A stretch of 64,000 nucleotides of DNA from Terriglobia bacterium. GTDB lineage: Bacteria > Acidobacteriota > Terriglobia > Terriglobales > Acidobacteriaceae. The translations under genes and the position numbers were made by a program. The notes under the pieces are model-generated. The model had not been told where the DNA came from, did not search any database, and worked only from the letters and a program-made list of their open reading frames with translations. The DNA lies in contig JAIQGK010000003.1 in the NCBI GenBank assembly GCA_020072645.1, positions 558,001-622,000 on the forward strand, read 5' to 3'. Positions 24,319 to 33,120 of the stretch are shown here, in pieces; position 1 is the first letter of the stretch; each line of letters begins with the position of its first letter.

Positions 24319-25482
24319 CTACTGCACGTGGATGGTCAGCGGAGTCTTGAATACAGCGCCGGTGGAATCCCATGCCTGCACAACGACCGAGTGCGTTCCG
24401 GTGGCAAGGGCAACAAATGTATTTAATGAACTCGCGTTGACAGTAAATTTGGAAATGTTGTCGACATAAATTCGCATTGCGGTAATCGGATGCGTGGATT
24501 TTGCCGCTGCGACAAAATGAACGGGAGAAGCCACCGTGCTTCCTGCCGCCGGCGAGCAAACGGTCACACCTGTCACGGTTGCGGTGCAGCCGCCAGACGT
24601 GGCGCCGAACATATCTGTCATATCGGCGGAGCTGCCGGCGATGCCGGGATAGCTGTGTACGCCCAGCGCATCGAGCGTTGTGCGCAGCACATTCTGGTGC
24701 TGATAGAAAGTTGTGGACTTGAAGCCTTTTTTTACTCCGGGTCCCACGGCAAGAGCGACTACATGCCCGCCACCGTGCGCCGTGTCAGTGTTAAAGCCTT
24801 CGTCAAAGACCAGGATCAGGATGCCGTCCTTCTGGAAACCGGGATTGTTGAACAAAGGCCCGATGTTGTTTTTGAGCCATGCGTCTGCGGTTGCCAGCTT
24901 TACGTCATTGGTGCAGCCGGTGGGCGCTGTGGGGCAGTCATGCGCATTGTGGTTCTGGTTCGGCACCACAAAGGAATAATTGGGCAACTGATTGTTGCTG
25001 AGATCGGTGGCGAAGTGCGTGAATGGAACCAGGTTCAGGCGCTGCACGCTGCTGTTGGCCACGTCAGTGAAGTAAGACAGCGGATTATGGTGCCGTATGT
25101 ATGGATATTGATCGCCGCCGATGTAGCCCACGGAAGGCAGGCTCTCAGCATAGCTCTTCCATGTTCTGCCGGCAGTCAGCAAGTGGCGCACAATGTTGTC
25201 CACGTTCACCGTGGTATTCAATGAGTCATTGCTGGTCACAAGCTGTCCCGCCGTCAGCATAAAGTAATTGCCGATGGAAGGATGCACGTTGGCGTAATAC
25301 TGCGTGGCCAGCGCATTCTGTTGCGCCAGGCTGTTCAGGTATGGCATGGACGCGCTGCCAATAACAGCCGGATAACTCTGGTTTTCCTCCAGTACAACAA
25401 CCACGTGGTTCGAATTTGGGATTTGCGCGGTCAGCAGCGCGGGCACGAAAATAGCGATCAGCAACAGAACGAATTTCTTCAA
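24319..25482 (-). CDS. Secreted phosphoesterase (acid phosphatase/phospholipase C-like) with Ig-like tail
   Basis: A 387-residue exported enzyme with signal peptide (FVLLLIAIFVPALLTAQ). The catalytic part (about 25-295) has the alkaline-phosphatase-superfamily features of the PF04185 phosphoesterase family: VVVLEENQSYPAV, a metal-site segment NVHPSIGNYFMLTAG, and DGILILVFDEGFNTDTAHGGGHV with Asp/His ligands. Residues ~305-387 form an Ig-like domain (VCSPAAGSTVASPVHFVA...) closely similar to two domains in the large exported protein at 54254-56878. The substrate is probably a phosphate ester outside the cell. Confidence 0.87.
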   Translation of the reverse strand: MKKFVLLLIAIFVPALLTAQIPNSNHVVVVLEENQSYPAVIGSASMPYLNSLAQQNALATQYYANVHPSIGNYFMLTAGQLVTSNDSLNTTVNVDNIVRHLLTAGRTWKSYAESLPSVGYIGGDQYPYIRHHNPLSYFTDVANSSVQRLNLVPFTHFATDLSNNQLPNYSFVVPNQNHNAHDCPTAPTGCTNDVKLATADAWLKNNIGPLFNNPGFQKDGILILVFDEGFNTDTAHGGGHVVALAVGPGVKKGFKSTTFYQHQNVLRTTLDALGVHSYPGIAGSSADMTDMFGATSGGCTATVTGVTVCSPAAGSTVASPVHFVAAAKSTHPITAMRIYVDNISKFTVNASSLNTFVALATGTHSVVVQAWDSTGAVFKTPLTIHVQ

Positions 25483-25774
25483 ACGGGACTCCCGAGGACC
25501 TGAATTTTATTCAAATCGACGAAAGTGGCGAGTACTACTGTTCCGACAAAGCGGCGCGAGTACAGCTCTTGCTTTAAGTAGAAGCTCTGAAATGGGCAGG
25601 GGATGGCGTGAGCTGATGAGAAAAAATATTTTTGAAGAGGCATCTTAGTCCTCTGGTAGTACATTTTTGTGAGTCTTTCATTGCTGGGATTTCGGTATAA
25701 CTTGATGTGGCCATCTGTCACGGGCGTATTTTAGAAGTCGTGGATCCCGAATCAGTGGAGTTGAGGAGTGATTG

Positions 25775-26704
25775 ATGTCGAAATTGATGACGATGCAGCA
25801 GGCCATCGCGGAGCACGTTGCTGACGGAGCGAGCGTGGCTCTGGGGCTCCAGATGGAGCAGATGATCCCGTTTGCCGCCGGACACGAGATCATGCGACAG
25901 AAGAAACGCGGGCTGCGGCTGATCGGGCCAATCTCCGACATTCTGTTTGACCAGATGATTGGCGCGGGCTGCGTGGAAGACGTGGTAGCGGCGTGGGTGG
26001 GCAACGTGATGATGGGGTCGGCGTATAACTTCCGCCATGCCACAGAGGTGGAGAATCCGGGCAAGCCCGGCGAGAAGCTGCGCGTCTTTAACATGACAAA
26101 CTTCACGCTGGCGCTGGCGCTGCAGGCCGGAGCGATGGGCGTGCCCTTTCTGCCGACGCGGACCGCCATGGGCAGCGACGTCCCCAAGGGCAATCATTTT
26201 TTCTACCAGATTATTTCTCCGTTTGAGCCGAAGGAGACTTTGCTGGCGGTGCGGGCGTTGGTGCCCGACGTGGCGATTGTCCATCTGCAACGCGCGGACA
26301 AGAATGGCAACGCGCATTGCTGGGGAAATTTTGGCGTGATGCTGGAAGGAGTTCGCGCGGCGAAGAAAGTGATTGTCTGCGCGGAAGAGATTGTGGGCGA
26401 AGATGTGATTGCCAGCGATCCGAACCGCACGGTGATTCCCGGTTTTCTGGTGACGGCGGTGGTGGAGTGTCCACTGGGCGCGCATCCTTCTCCGGTACAG
26501 GGCTATAACAAGCGCGACGACGCTTTCTTTCAGCAGTATCATGCGGAAACCAAGACGCAGGGCGACTTTAACGCGTGGGCAGGGAAGTGGGTGAACGGAG
26601 TGGCCGACCGTGGCGAGTACGCAAAACAACTGGGCGCCGCAAGAGTGGCAGAGCTGCGCGTGAAGGAGCATGCGTATGCCGCGCCGGCGGATTATGGATA
26701 TTGA
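25775..26704 (+). CDS. CoA-transferase alpha-like subunit (family I), orphan
   Basis: A 309-residue protein resembling subunit A of family I CoA transferases (glutaconate/IpdA/AtoD type): QAIAEHVADGASVALGL near the N-terminus and GVPFLPTRTAMGSDV in the middle are characteristic. The family works as alpha/beta pairs in which the beta subunit carries the catalytic glutamate, but no beta gene lies next to it. ATG 25775 follows GAGGAGTG. The partner may be encoded elsewhere, or the protein may act alone as in some IpdA-like groups. Confidence 0.8.
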   Translation: MSKLMTMQQAIAEHVADGASVALGLQMEQMIPFAAGHEIMRQKKRGLRLIGPISDILFDQMIGAGCVEDVVAAWVGNVMMGSAYNFRHATEVENPGKPGEKLRVFNMTNFTLALALQAGAMGVPFLPTRTAMGSDVPKGNHFFYQIISPFEPKETLLAVRALVPDVAIVHLQRADKNGNAHCWGNFGVMLEGVRAAKKVIVCAEEIVGEDVIASDPNRTVIPGFLVTAVVECPLGAHPSPVQGYNKRDDAFFQQYHAETKTQGDFNAWAGKWVNGVADRGEYAKQLGAARVAELRVKEHAYAAPADYGY

Positions 26705-26730
26705 GTGTGGTTATTGCGATGGTAAAGTCT

Positions 26731-26820
26731 GACCGGAAAAAACAAGAACCTTCACCACGGAGACGCGCGCGGAGAACAACAGGAATTTACCACGGATCAA
26801 CGCGGATGACGCGGATCAGG
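26731..26820 (+). repeat. Dispersed repeats (CACCACGGAGACGCGCGCGG and CACGGATCAACGCGGATGAC types)
   Basis: Two repeat families stand in series after the CoA-transferase gene: a 'CCACGGAGACGCG' unit at 26754-26775 and a 'CCACGGATCAACGCGGATGACGCGGAT' unit at 26790-26817. Both recur at 30725-30800 and 32755-32830. Confidence 0.75.
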
Positions 26821-26849
26821 AAGGCGGGATTGCAGAAATGAAAAACCAG

Positions 26850-26917
26850 ACCTCGGCGGTTGAAGCCGGACGGTTCTATAGCAGCTTTCCGCAGGCCTGA
26901 AAGGCCTGCTCCACCCC
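26850..26917 (+). repeat. Direct repeat, left copy, flanking the hydrolase gene
   Basis: It begins CCTCGGCGG, continues AAGCCGGAC, TTCTATAGCA, CCGCA and CCTGAA, and contains the perfect hairpin GCAGGCCT-GAA-AGGCCTGC (26891-26909). A matching copy in the same orientation lies at 27896-27974. Confidence 0.75.
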
Positions 26918-26965
26918 GTCGAACCTGGAAATCATTCCGCCCCTACAAAACAAAAAAAGCAGATC

Positions 26966-27877
26966 TCATTTGCCGTTCAAGAAAGCTTCCAGCACCTCAA
27001 TATATTTTTCCGGCTCTTCATACGCGGGCAGATGGCCGCTTTGCTCAAAGAAGACGACCTTTGCGCCGGGGATGGCGTGCGCCAGCCGCCATGCCGTGAG
27101 CGGGGCCACGTTCATGTCATAGCGTCCGTCGATTACCAGCGTGGGAAACTTGAAGCCGGCAAGCTTGGGCGTGAGGTCGAGATTTTGAATTGCTTTCCCA
27201 ACGGCTTCGGCGACGGCAGGCTCGTATCCGAGATCACCCATCTGGCTCATGTATGCGTCGCGTTTCTGCGGGGAATAAAAGATCATGCGGAAATGGTTGC
27301 GCAGGCCGGCGCGGGCGGCGGCTTCAGTGTCGGGGCCAAGCTTTTGCGCTTCCTGCTTGTTTTCTTCCTCGATATCTGGAAAGACATCAGGCAGCAGGTG
27401 GACAATGCTTTGCCATGAAGGTCCAGGAGAGTCGGAAAGTATCAGCTTGGCGACGTGCTCAGGATGCGCGGCGGCATAGGCCATGGCAACGAGTCCGCCG
27501 TAGGAGTCGCCCAGAAGCGCAAACTTCTCAAGACCAAGAGACTGTCGAATGGCGTCGAGGTCGGCGACTTGTGAATCCATCGACTGTGAAATGCCCGCCT
27601 GCATGCGCTTGGATCCGCCGGTGCCGCGCTGGTCGTATAGAACGACGAAGCGGTTCTTGCCGATGCGCTGCCAGAGATCGTTCTGCATCATGTAGGCGTG
27701 CGAGAGTCCGGGGCCGCCATTGACGGCGATGATGGGGAGCGCCGTTCCCTTTGCGCCAAAAGTTTCATACGCGAGATCAACCGGTTCGGTGTGGGCGATG
27801 CCGGTAGCGTGCGGGACGTTCTGGGCGGGGAGTGTGGAAGCAAAGATAAGTAAAGCGGAAGCAAGCATCAGGTTCAT
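26966..27877 (-). CDS. Secreted alpha/beta hydrolase (proline iminopeptidase-like)
   Basis: A 303-residue exported hydrolase. The signal peptide is MNLMLASALLIFASTLPAQ. VNGGPGLSH is the HGGPG-like oxyanion loop of the proline iminopeptidase group, DQRGTGGSKR follows, the nucleophile elbow is LGDSYGGLVA (Ser near 135), Asp in VIDGRYDMNV and His in EQSGHLPAYEEPE complete the triad. It should cleave N-terminal residues or small esters/amides. I prefer ATG 27877 (GAGG six bases upstream) to TTG 27892. Direct repeats flank the gene. Confidence 0.87.
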   Translation of the reverse strand: MNLMLASALLIFASTLPAQNVPHATGIAHTEPVDLAYETFGAKGTALPIIAVNGGPGLSHAYMMQNDLWQRIGKNRFVVLYDQRGTGGSKRMQAGISQSMDSQVADLDAIRQSLGLEKFALLGDSYGGLVAMAYAAAHPEHVAKLILSDSPGPSWQSIVHLLPDVFPDIEEENKQEAQKLGPDTEAAARAGLRNHFRMIFYSPQKRDAYMSQMGDLGYEPAVAEAVGKAIQNLDLTPKLAGFKFPTLVIDGRYDMNVAPLTAWRLAHAIPGAKVVFFEQSGHLPAYEEPEKYIEVLEAFLNGK

Positions 27878-27895
27878 AAGAAACCTCGTCAAAAT

Positions 27896-27974
27896 GACCT
27901 CGGCGGCTAAAGCCGGACAATTCTATAGCATCACCGCACGCCTGAACGCCACGCCGGAAAGGCCTGTTCTACCC
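27896..27974 (+). repeat. Direct repeat, right copy, flanking the hydrolase gene
   Basis: Matches 26850-26917 in order and orientation: GACCTCGGCGG, AAAGCCGGAC, TTCTATAGCAT, CCGCACGCCTGAA, then AAGGCCTGTTCTACCC, with a few substitutions and a short insertion. Confidence 0.75.
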
Positions 27975-28058
27975 ATACGATTACAGTGCGAAACTTGCAT
28001 CCAAGATATGAGCATGAAAGTTGCTGTATCATCTTGGGTTTCAGCGGGGTCTATTTGA

Positions 28059-29537
28059 ATGGCTAAAAAAGACAGCTTGCGCCTGGCAACTGGAATCACC
28101 GGCCTGGATGACATTTTGCAGGGCGGCCTTCCCGCCGGACACGTGTACCTGATCGAAGGCGATCCCGGGTCGGGAAAGACCACCATGGGATTGCAATTCC
28201 TGCTGCAAGGCGTAGCCAATGGAGAGCCCACGCTTTACGTCACGCTGGCGGAATCGCGGGAGGAGCTGGAAATCGTCGCCGAATCGCACGGGTTTGACAT
28301 AGCAAAAGTGGAGATCTTTGAAGTAAAGCCACCGGAGCTGGACCAAACCGGGTCCGATCAATACACGGTCTTTCATCCCTCAGAGGTTGAACTGGTGGAC
28401 GTGATGCAGAACATTCTCTCCAAGATGGAGAAGACCAAGGCGGGAAGGATAGTTTTTGACTCCATGTCGGAGATTCGCATGTTGGCGCGCGACCCGCTGC
28501 GGTACCGGCGGCAAATTCTTTCGCTCAAGCAGTTCTTTATGGGACGAAAATGTACGGTGCTGCTGCTTGACGATCGCACCGGCGACAGACAGGACACGCA
28601 ACTGCAAAGCATATGCCACGGCGCAATCAGGATGGAGTCACTATCAAGGGAGTACGGGCCGCAACGCCGCCAGGTCCAGGTCCTGAAACTCCGGGCATCA
28701 CAGTTCCGTGAAGGTCTGCACGATTACAAGATCGAGAAGGGCGGGTTGCACGTGTATCCACGCCTGATCTCAGCCGAACATCGGCCGCCCAATATGGACC
28801 GCAGCGCACTGCCCAGCGGGCTGGGCGAGCTCGACAAGCTCTTTGGCGGAGGAGTTACACGAGGGTCCACATCCTTGTTCATGGGGCCGGCGGGCAGCGG
28901 GAAATCAACCGTGGCGACGAAATTTCTGACGTCGGCCGCCGAGCGAGGAGAACGCGGCTTGATGTTCACCACCGATGAGACGGTTGAAACTATCATGATC
29001 CGTTGCCGCGGGCTGGGTATCCCGCTGGAACCGCACTTGAAGAGCAAAATGATTGACGTGCAGAGGCTTGACCCTTCAGAACTCTCGCCGGGCGAGTTCA
29101 TTACCCGGATCCGCGCAGATGTGGAAGAAAAAGAATGCCGCGTGGTGATTATTGACAGCTTGAACGGCCTGCTCAATGCCATGCAGGAACATGCCATGAT
29201 GGTGCAACTCCATGAGTTATTTTCATATCTCAGTCATATGGGGGTCACCACATTTGTGGTGATGGCGCAATTTGGACTCCTGGGAGCGCAGATGGGATCC
29301 CCTGTGGACGTTTCCTACCTTGCAGACAACGTATTGCTGTTCCGTTACTTCGAGGCAATGGGCGCGGTAAGACAGGCCATCTCCGTGGTCAAGCGGCGCA
29401 GCGGGCCGCATGAGCGCAGTATCCGCGAATTGCGGCTTTCACCCAACCGGATTGAGATCGGCGCACCACTGGAGGAGTTCGAAGGCGTGTTGACCGGCGT
29501 GCCAAAATTCCGCGGCGACACGACGCCGCTATTGTAA
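28059..29537 (+). CDS. KaiC-like double-domain ATPase
   Basis: A 492-residue protein of two RecA/KaiC domains. Domain 1 (about 8-240) has Walker A GDPGSGKTT (34-42) and Walker B GRIVFDSMSE; domain 2 (about 250-475) has Walker A GPAGSGKST (near 275) and CRVVIIDSLNGLL. The region aligning with the KaiC phosphosites Ser431-Thr432 reads VDVSYLADNV, so only the serine is kept. The glutamate pair after Walker A in domain 2 is Asp-Glu (FTTDET). It probably senses ATP or signals to the kinase gene that overlaps its stop (TAATG). It is not a true clock KaiC: KaiA/KaiB are absent here. Confidence 0.9.
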   Translation: MAKKDSLRLATGITGLDDILQGGLPAGHVYLIEGDPGSGKTTMGLQFLLQGVANGEPTLYVTLAESREELEIVAESHGFDIAKVEIFEVKPPELDQTGSDQYTVFHPSEVELVDVMQNILSKMEKTKAGRIVFDSMSEIRMLARDPLRYRRQILSLKQFFMGRKCTVLLLDDRTGDRQDTQLQSICHGAIRMESLSREYGPQRRQVQVLKLRASQFREGLHDYKIEKGGLHVYPRLISAEHRPPNMDRSALPSGLGELDKLFGGGVTRGSTSLFMGPAGSGKSTVATKFLTSAAERGERGLMFTTDETVETIMIRCRGLGIPLEPHLKSKMIDVQRLDPSELSPGEFITRIRADVEEKECRVVIIDSLNGLLNAMQEHAMMVQLHELFSYLSHMGVTTFVVMAQFGLLGAQMGSPVDVSYLADNVLLFRYFEAMGAVRQAISVVKRRSGPHERSIRELRLSPNRIEIGAPLEEFEGVLTGVPKFRGDTTPLL

Positions 29538-30709
29538 TGGCAGAAGACCTCAGTCTCAGGGTGCTGGTGCTCGCGCAGTTTGGCAGGGACGGCGAGCTGT
29601 TGCGGACTTTTCTGCAAAGGCATGGCTTCAACAGCCAGATCGTAGCCAGCTCAGACGAATTTTTCAATGAACTGGATCGCGGCGCAGCCACGGCGCTTAT
29701 TACCGAGGAATCGCTTACCCTTCCCATAAAAAACTGGGGCAAGCGGCTGGAAATGCAGCCGACCTGGTCTGATTTTCCCTTGATCATTCTTATAAGCCCG
29801 GCCAGGGGACAGGGGGAGCCGCCAGCCGGGTTGGCCGCTCTTCGAGCGCTGGGAAATGTGACGCTGGTGGAACGCCCCATCCGATTTGAAACCCTGTTGA
29901 GCGCGGTTGAGGCCGCCATGCGGGCGCGCACGCGGCAATATGAAGTGCGCGACTTCATGACCAGCCAGGCAAGGTCACAAGACGCATTGCGCAGAACAGA
30001 AAAGCTCGCGGTGGCAGGACGTTTGGCGGCGAGCCTTGCGCATGAGATCAACAATCCGCTTACCTCCGTTACCAATCTTCTTTTTCTGGTGCGCAGCGCG
30101 ACCGACGTGAAAGAGGCACAGCATTGGGCCGGCCTGGCGGAAGATGAATTGCGCCGCGTCAGCGACATCGCCAACCACACGCTGCGCTTTCATCGTTCCA
30201 ACCGGGGACTGGAGCAGGCGGACGTTCGTGCATTGCTCGATTCCGCCGCGGTGCTGTTCCGGGCGAAGCTGCGGAACCAGAGCATACAGGCGAATGTGGT
30301 CTGCGAAAAAGACGTGCGAGTGGTATGCGCCCTGGGAGAAATTCGGCAGGTATTAGTGAACCTTATCGCCAACGCCGTGGATGCAATGCCGACCGGAGGC
30401 AAGTTGTTTTTGCGAGGCGTCAAGGCCCCACATCCTAAAACCGCAGCCGGCGGAGTACGGATTTCCGTGGTGGACCACGGAACGGGTATCTCCAAAGCCA
30501 CACTGCGCAGGATGTTCGAACCATTTTTCACGACCAAGGGAGATACCGGCACGGGACTGGGACTGTGGCTTACCAAGGACATCATCGACCGGCATCATGG
30601 CCTGATACAGGCGCGCAATCACAACCATCCGCGGGGCGCGGTGTTCTCAATCTGGATTCCGGAAAAGCCGGCGAACACAAATGGAGAGTTGTTGCAAAAG
30701 ATCGGGTGA
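29537..30709 (+). CDS. Histidine kinase with degenerate N-terminal receiver
   Basis: A 390-residue cytosolic kinase. Residues ~8-125 look like a receiver fold (LRVLVLAQFGRDGELLRTFLQ), but the acidic pocket and phosphoacceptor Asp are missing (ALITEESLTLPI). HisKA carries the phospho-His in AASLAHEINNPLTSV (near 168), and HATPase has LVNLIANAVDAM, VVDHGTGIS, FTTKGDTGTGLGLW. No membrane segment is seen. The start overlaps the KaiC-like stop, so the pair should be translated together, with the ATPase as likely input to the kinase, analogous in outline to KaiC-SasA. No response regulator is adjacent. Confidence 0.9.
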   Translation: MAEDLSLRVLVLAQFGRDGELLRTFLQRHGFNSQIVASSDEFFNELDRGAATALITEESLTLPIKNWGKRLEMQPTWSDFPLIILISPARGQGEPPAGLAALRALGNVTLVERPIRFETLLSAVEAAMRARTRQYEVRDFMTSQARSQDALRRTEKLAVAGRLAASLAHEINNPLTSVTNLLFLVRSATDVKEAQHWAGLAEDELRRVSDIANHTLRFHRSNRGLEQADVRALLDSAAVLFRAKLRNQSIQANVVCEKDVRVVCALGEIRQVLVNLIANAVDAMPTGGKLFLRGVKAPHPKTAAGGVRISVVDHGTGISKATLRRMFEPFFTTKGDTGTGLGLWLTKDIIDRHHGLIQARNHNHPRGAVFSIWIPEKPANTNGELLQKIG

Positions 30710-31075
30710 TCGGAAAAACAAAAGCTCACCGCGGAGACGCGAGGCGCGGAGAAGAACCGGAATTTACCGCGGATCAACACGGATGAACGCGGATTCGGAG
30801 AAGGCAAAAACTTACCACTGATTAACACGGATGACACTGATCAGGAGGAACAAGATCGGGTGATCGCACGTGATCCCACCCCAGCCCGCGCAAAAGCGGC
30901 GCGGTCCGGGGACCCCGGTGATCTGGTGATCGGAAAAAGCAAAGCAAAAACCTTTTCGCCGCAGATTTACGCAGATGGGCGCAGATCGGGAAGGGATTGC
31001 CAAAATTTGAAAAAGCAATCCCTTTGAAACGCGGAGGAAGGGAGGACGCGGAGGGAAACGGATTCCTGTCAGGTA
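30710..31075. repeat. Cluster of dispersed intergenic repeats
   Basis: Gene-free. It holds, in order, a 'CACCGCGGAGACGCGAGGCG' unit (30726-30752), 'ACCGCGGATCAACACGGATG' (30766-30793), 'ACCACTGATTAACACGGATG' (30813-30842), 'GATCGGGTGATCGCACGTGATC' (30853-30875), 'GCCGCAGATTTACGCAGATGG' (30957-30986) and 'TTTGAAACGCGGAGGAAGGG' (31022-31055). Each family recurs elsewhere in the window. Confidence 0.75.
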
Positions 31076-31125
31076 TAGAACCTATGTAACTGTGTGTCCT
31101 TTTTGTTATTGGCTATGCTTTGGCA

Positions 31126-32646
31126 ATGATCCGACAGAGTTCACTAGCGTTGTTTGGCCTGATCTTGTCCGCGTCTTTAGCGACCGCTCAGGAACCCCAG
31201 TCCCTGGGAGATATCGCCCGAACCATCAAAGCACAAAAGCAGGCAGCGAGGAATGCGAACGGAAGTTCTTCATCTTCGAAGTCGGCCACACCGGCGGCGA
31301 ACACCGGAGCCGCAACGCCGCAACCTGCGCCGGCCGCCGCCACTGCCGCAACGAGTCCTGAAGAGATCGTTCCCGACCTGAATCCAAACGTTGCCACCGA
31401 CATTCACGGGATTGAGAAGTACGAGGCAGCCATCCGGCAACTATTCCAGCAAGAGAAGTTCGCTGAGATTGACAGAATTGCATCTGAAGCAAGAACTACA
31501 AAGGCCCGGTTCGCCGGAGGGTATTGGAAGGTGCACACCATCTATCTAGCGCTGGAAGAGCCTGGGACAAAAACCAAAGCAGGCGAAGCCGAGTGGACAC
31601 AGCATCTTGCCCGCCTGGAAAAATGGAAAGAGCAATTTCCTAATTCAATTACAGCGCGAATTGTCCTGGCCGAAGCGTACAACTCCTATGGCTGGAAGGC
31701 ACGTGGGACCGGCTACGCGAACCAGGTGACGGACGAAGGATGGCAGCTGCTGGCTGAGCGCGTGCACAAGGGACAGACAATACTGGAAGAGGCGGAGGGG
31801 CTGCCGGAGAAGTGCCCGGAGTGGTATGCGGCGATGATAGAGATCGCCCGCAGCGAGGACTGGGAGCAGGACCAGTTGCAGGCATTATTCCGGAAGGCAG
31901 TCGCATTTGAACCTGAATACTATTACTACTATCGCATGCTGGCCGACTCACTGTTGCCCAAGTGGGGCGGAGAAGAAGGCGACGCGGCACGCTTTGCCGC
32001 TGCCGTGGCTGACGGCATAGGTGGCAAGAAAGGCGACCTGATCTACTTTGAGATCGCCACCACGCTGGTTTGCGCCTGCGGCAATGTACACGAGCAGGGG
32101 CTTAAAGGGCTCTCCTGGCCGCGGATCAAGGCTGGTTATTCGGCGCTGCAGGAACTCTACGGCACATCCATCTCACACATCAACGAGATGGCTCTGATCG
32201 CCTTCAGGGCCTCGGACTTTGACTATGCCACGATCGCATTTAACGAGATTGGCGACAACTGGGACAAAGCCGTTTGGCACACTCTTGACTCGTTCTATGA
32301 CTCCAGATACCAGGCTGCGATCCCACACATCCAAAACTCACTGGCGGCAGCAACGGAAAACGTGAAGACGCCGGAAGGGCAACTCTTCAGCTATGCTCTT
32401 GGCGCGGAGATGGATAGAAGATATCACCAGCCTTTCCTTGATTGCGTGAAGGCAAGCCCCGGTTACACGCAACCATGGATTGGGCTGCTGGTGGAACTAA
32501 CAAAAGAGGGCGCCGTTCGCGATGTGCTCTTTGCCGGCGCGGATGCTCCGTCAGCATGCATTCGTCCGCTTCTGGAAAAAGCCATCCTTCCTACCCCGCC
32601 CAAAGCGGATTACTGGGTGATGGTACAGATGGACGTGAACAGGTGA
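31126..32646 (+). CDS. Exported DUF4034-like protein
   Basis: A 506-residue exported protein: signal peptide (SLALFGLILSASLATAQ), an Ala/Ser/Thr/Pro-rich linker (about 40-80), then helical repeats reminiscent of TPR/DUF4034. The stretch AVAFEPEYYYYYRMLADSLLPKWGGEEGD matches the tyrosine-rich core I associate with DUF4034. Two cysteines (VCACGNV) might form a disulfide. ATG 31126 is chosen over TTG 31120. Repeats border the gene on both sides. Function is unknown. Confidence 0.72.
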   Translation: MIRQSSLALFGLILSASLATAQEPQSLGDIARTIKAQKQAARNANGSSSSSKSATPAANTGAATPQPAPAAATAATSPEEIVPDLNPNVATDIHGIEKYEAAIRQLFQQEKFAEIDRIASEARTTKARFAGGYWKVHTIYLALEEPGTKTKAGEAEWTQHLARLEKWKEQFPNSITARIVLAEAYNSYGWKARGTGYANQVTDEGWQLLAERVHKGQTILEEAEGLPEKCPEWYAAMIEIARSEDWEQDQLQALFRKAVAFEPEYYYYYRMLADSLLPKWGGEEGDAARFAAAVADGIGGKKGDLIYFEIATTLVCACGNVHEQGLKGLSWPRIKAGYSALQELYGTSISHINEMALIAFRASDFDYATIAFNEIGDNWDKAVWHTLDSFYDSRYQAAIPHIQNSLAAATENVKTPEGQLFSYALGAEMDRRYHQPFLDCVKASPGYTQPWIGLLVELTKEGAVRDVLFAGADAPSACIRPLLEKAILPTPPKADYWVMVQMDVNR

Positions 32647-32654
32647 GGATCGCA

Positions 32655-32965
32655 GTGATGGCGCGTAATCGGGAGATCGGAACAGCAAAAGCAACACCAT
32701 TCACCGCAGAGGGCGCAAAGGACGCAGAGGGAAGACATTGATCGGAAAAGCAAGAGCACACCGCGGAGACGCGGAGGCGCGGAGAAGAAGAATCTTTTGC
32801 CGCAGATCGACGCAGATGAGCGCGGATCAAGACAGATCGCAAAATTGAAAACCAAAACCTTGAAACACGGAGGAACGGAGGACGCGGAGGCTAAGGATCA
32901 AAAGTCTAGAGCCAAAAAACCAATGGCCAAGAGCTAAAAGCCAAGAGCCAAGAGCCCGAACCAGC
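32655..32965. repeat. Second cluster of dispersed intergenic repeats
   Basis: Contains 'TTCACCGCAGAGGGCGCAAAGG' type (32700-32730), 'CACCGCGGAGACGCGGAGGC' (32758-32788), 'GCCGCAGATCGACGCAGATG' (32799-32830), 'TTGAAACACGGAGGAACGG' (32859-32890) and low-complexity AGAGCCAAGAGC units (32910-32955). Gene-free to the ECF promoter at 33074. Confidence 0.75.
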
Positions 32966-33073
32966 CCGAACCAAATCCTTATCGCGAATGGAGACACCTC
33001 ACTGCAGCGATCCCTCCATTTGCACCCTTTCACGCTTTCCTGTAAACCTTGTCACTTACATCCCATCCGAGTT

Positions 33074-33101
33074 TTGAACCAAAGCACGGCCTGGTACGTA
33101 T
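33074..33101 (+). promoter_or_regulatory. Putative ECF-type promoter of sigma operon 2
   Basis: TTGAACC (33074-33080), 16 bases, then CGTA inside CTGGTACGTAT (33091-33101). The AACC-N16-CGTA shape fits known ECF promoters, and the 11-base word is identical to that before ECF operon 1. It ends 20 bases before TTG 33121. Confidence 0.6.
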
Positions 33102-33120
33102 CCTTTTCCGGGGAGACTGC

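Noticed and set aside
32591-32855. Minus-strand reading frames translating to Ser/Cys/Ala-rich peptides (for example around LCVLCALCGEW)
   Set aside because: They are translations of the dispersed repeats; the same peptide words recur wherever the repeats do, and no ribosome binding site or family is seen.
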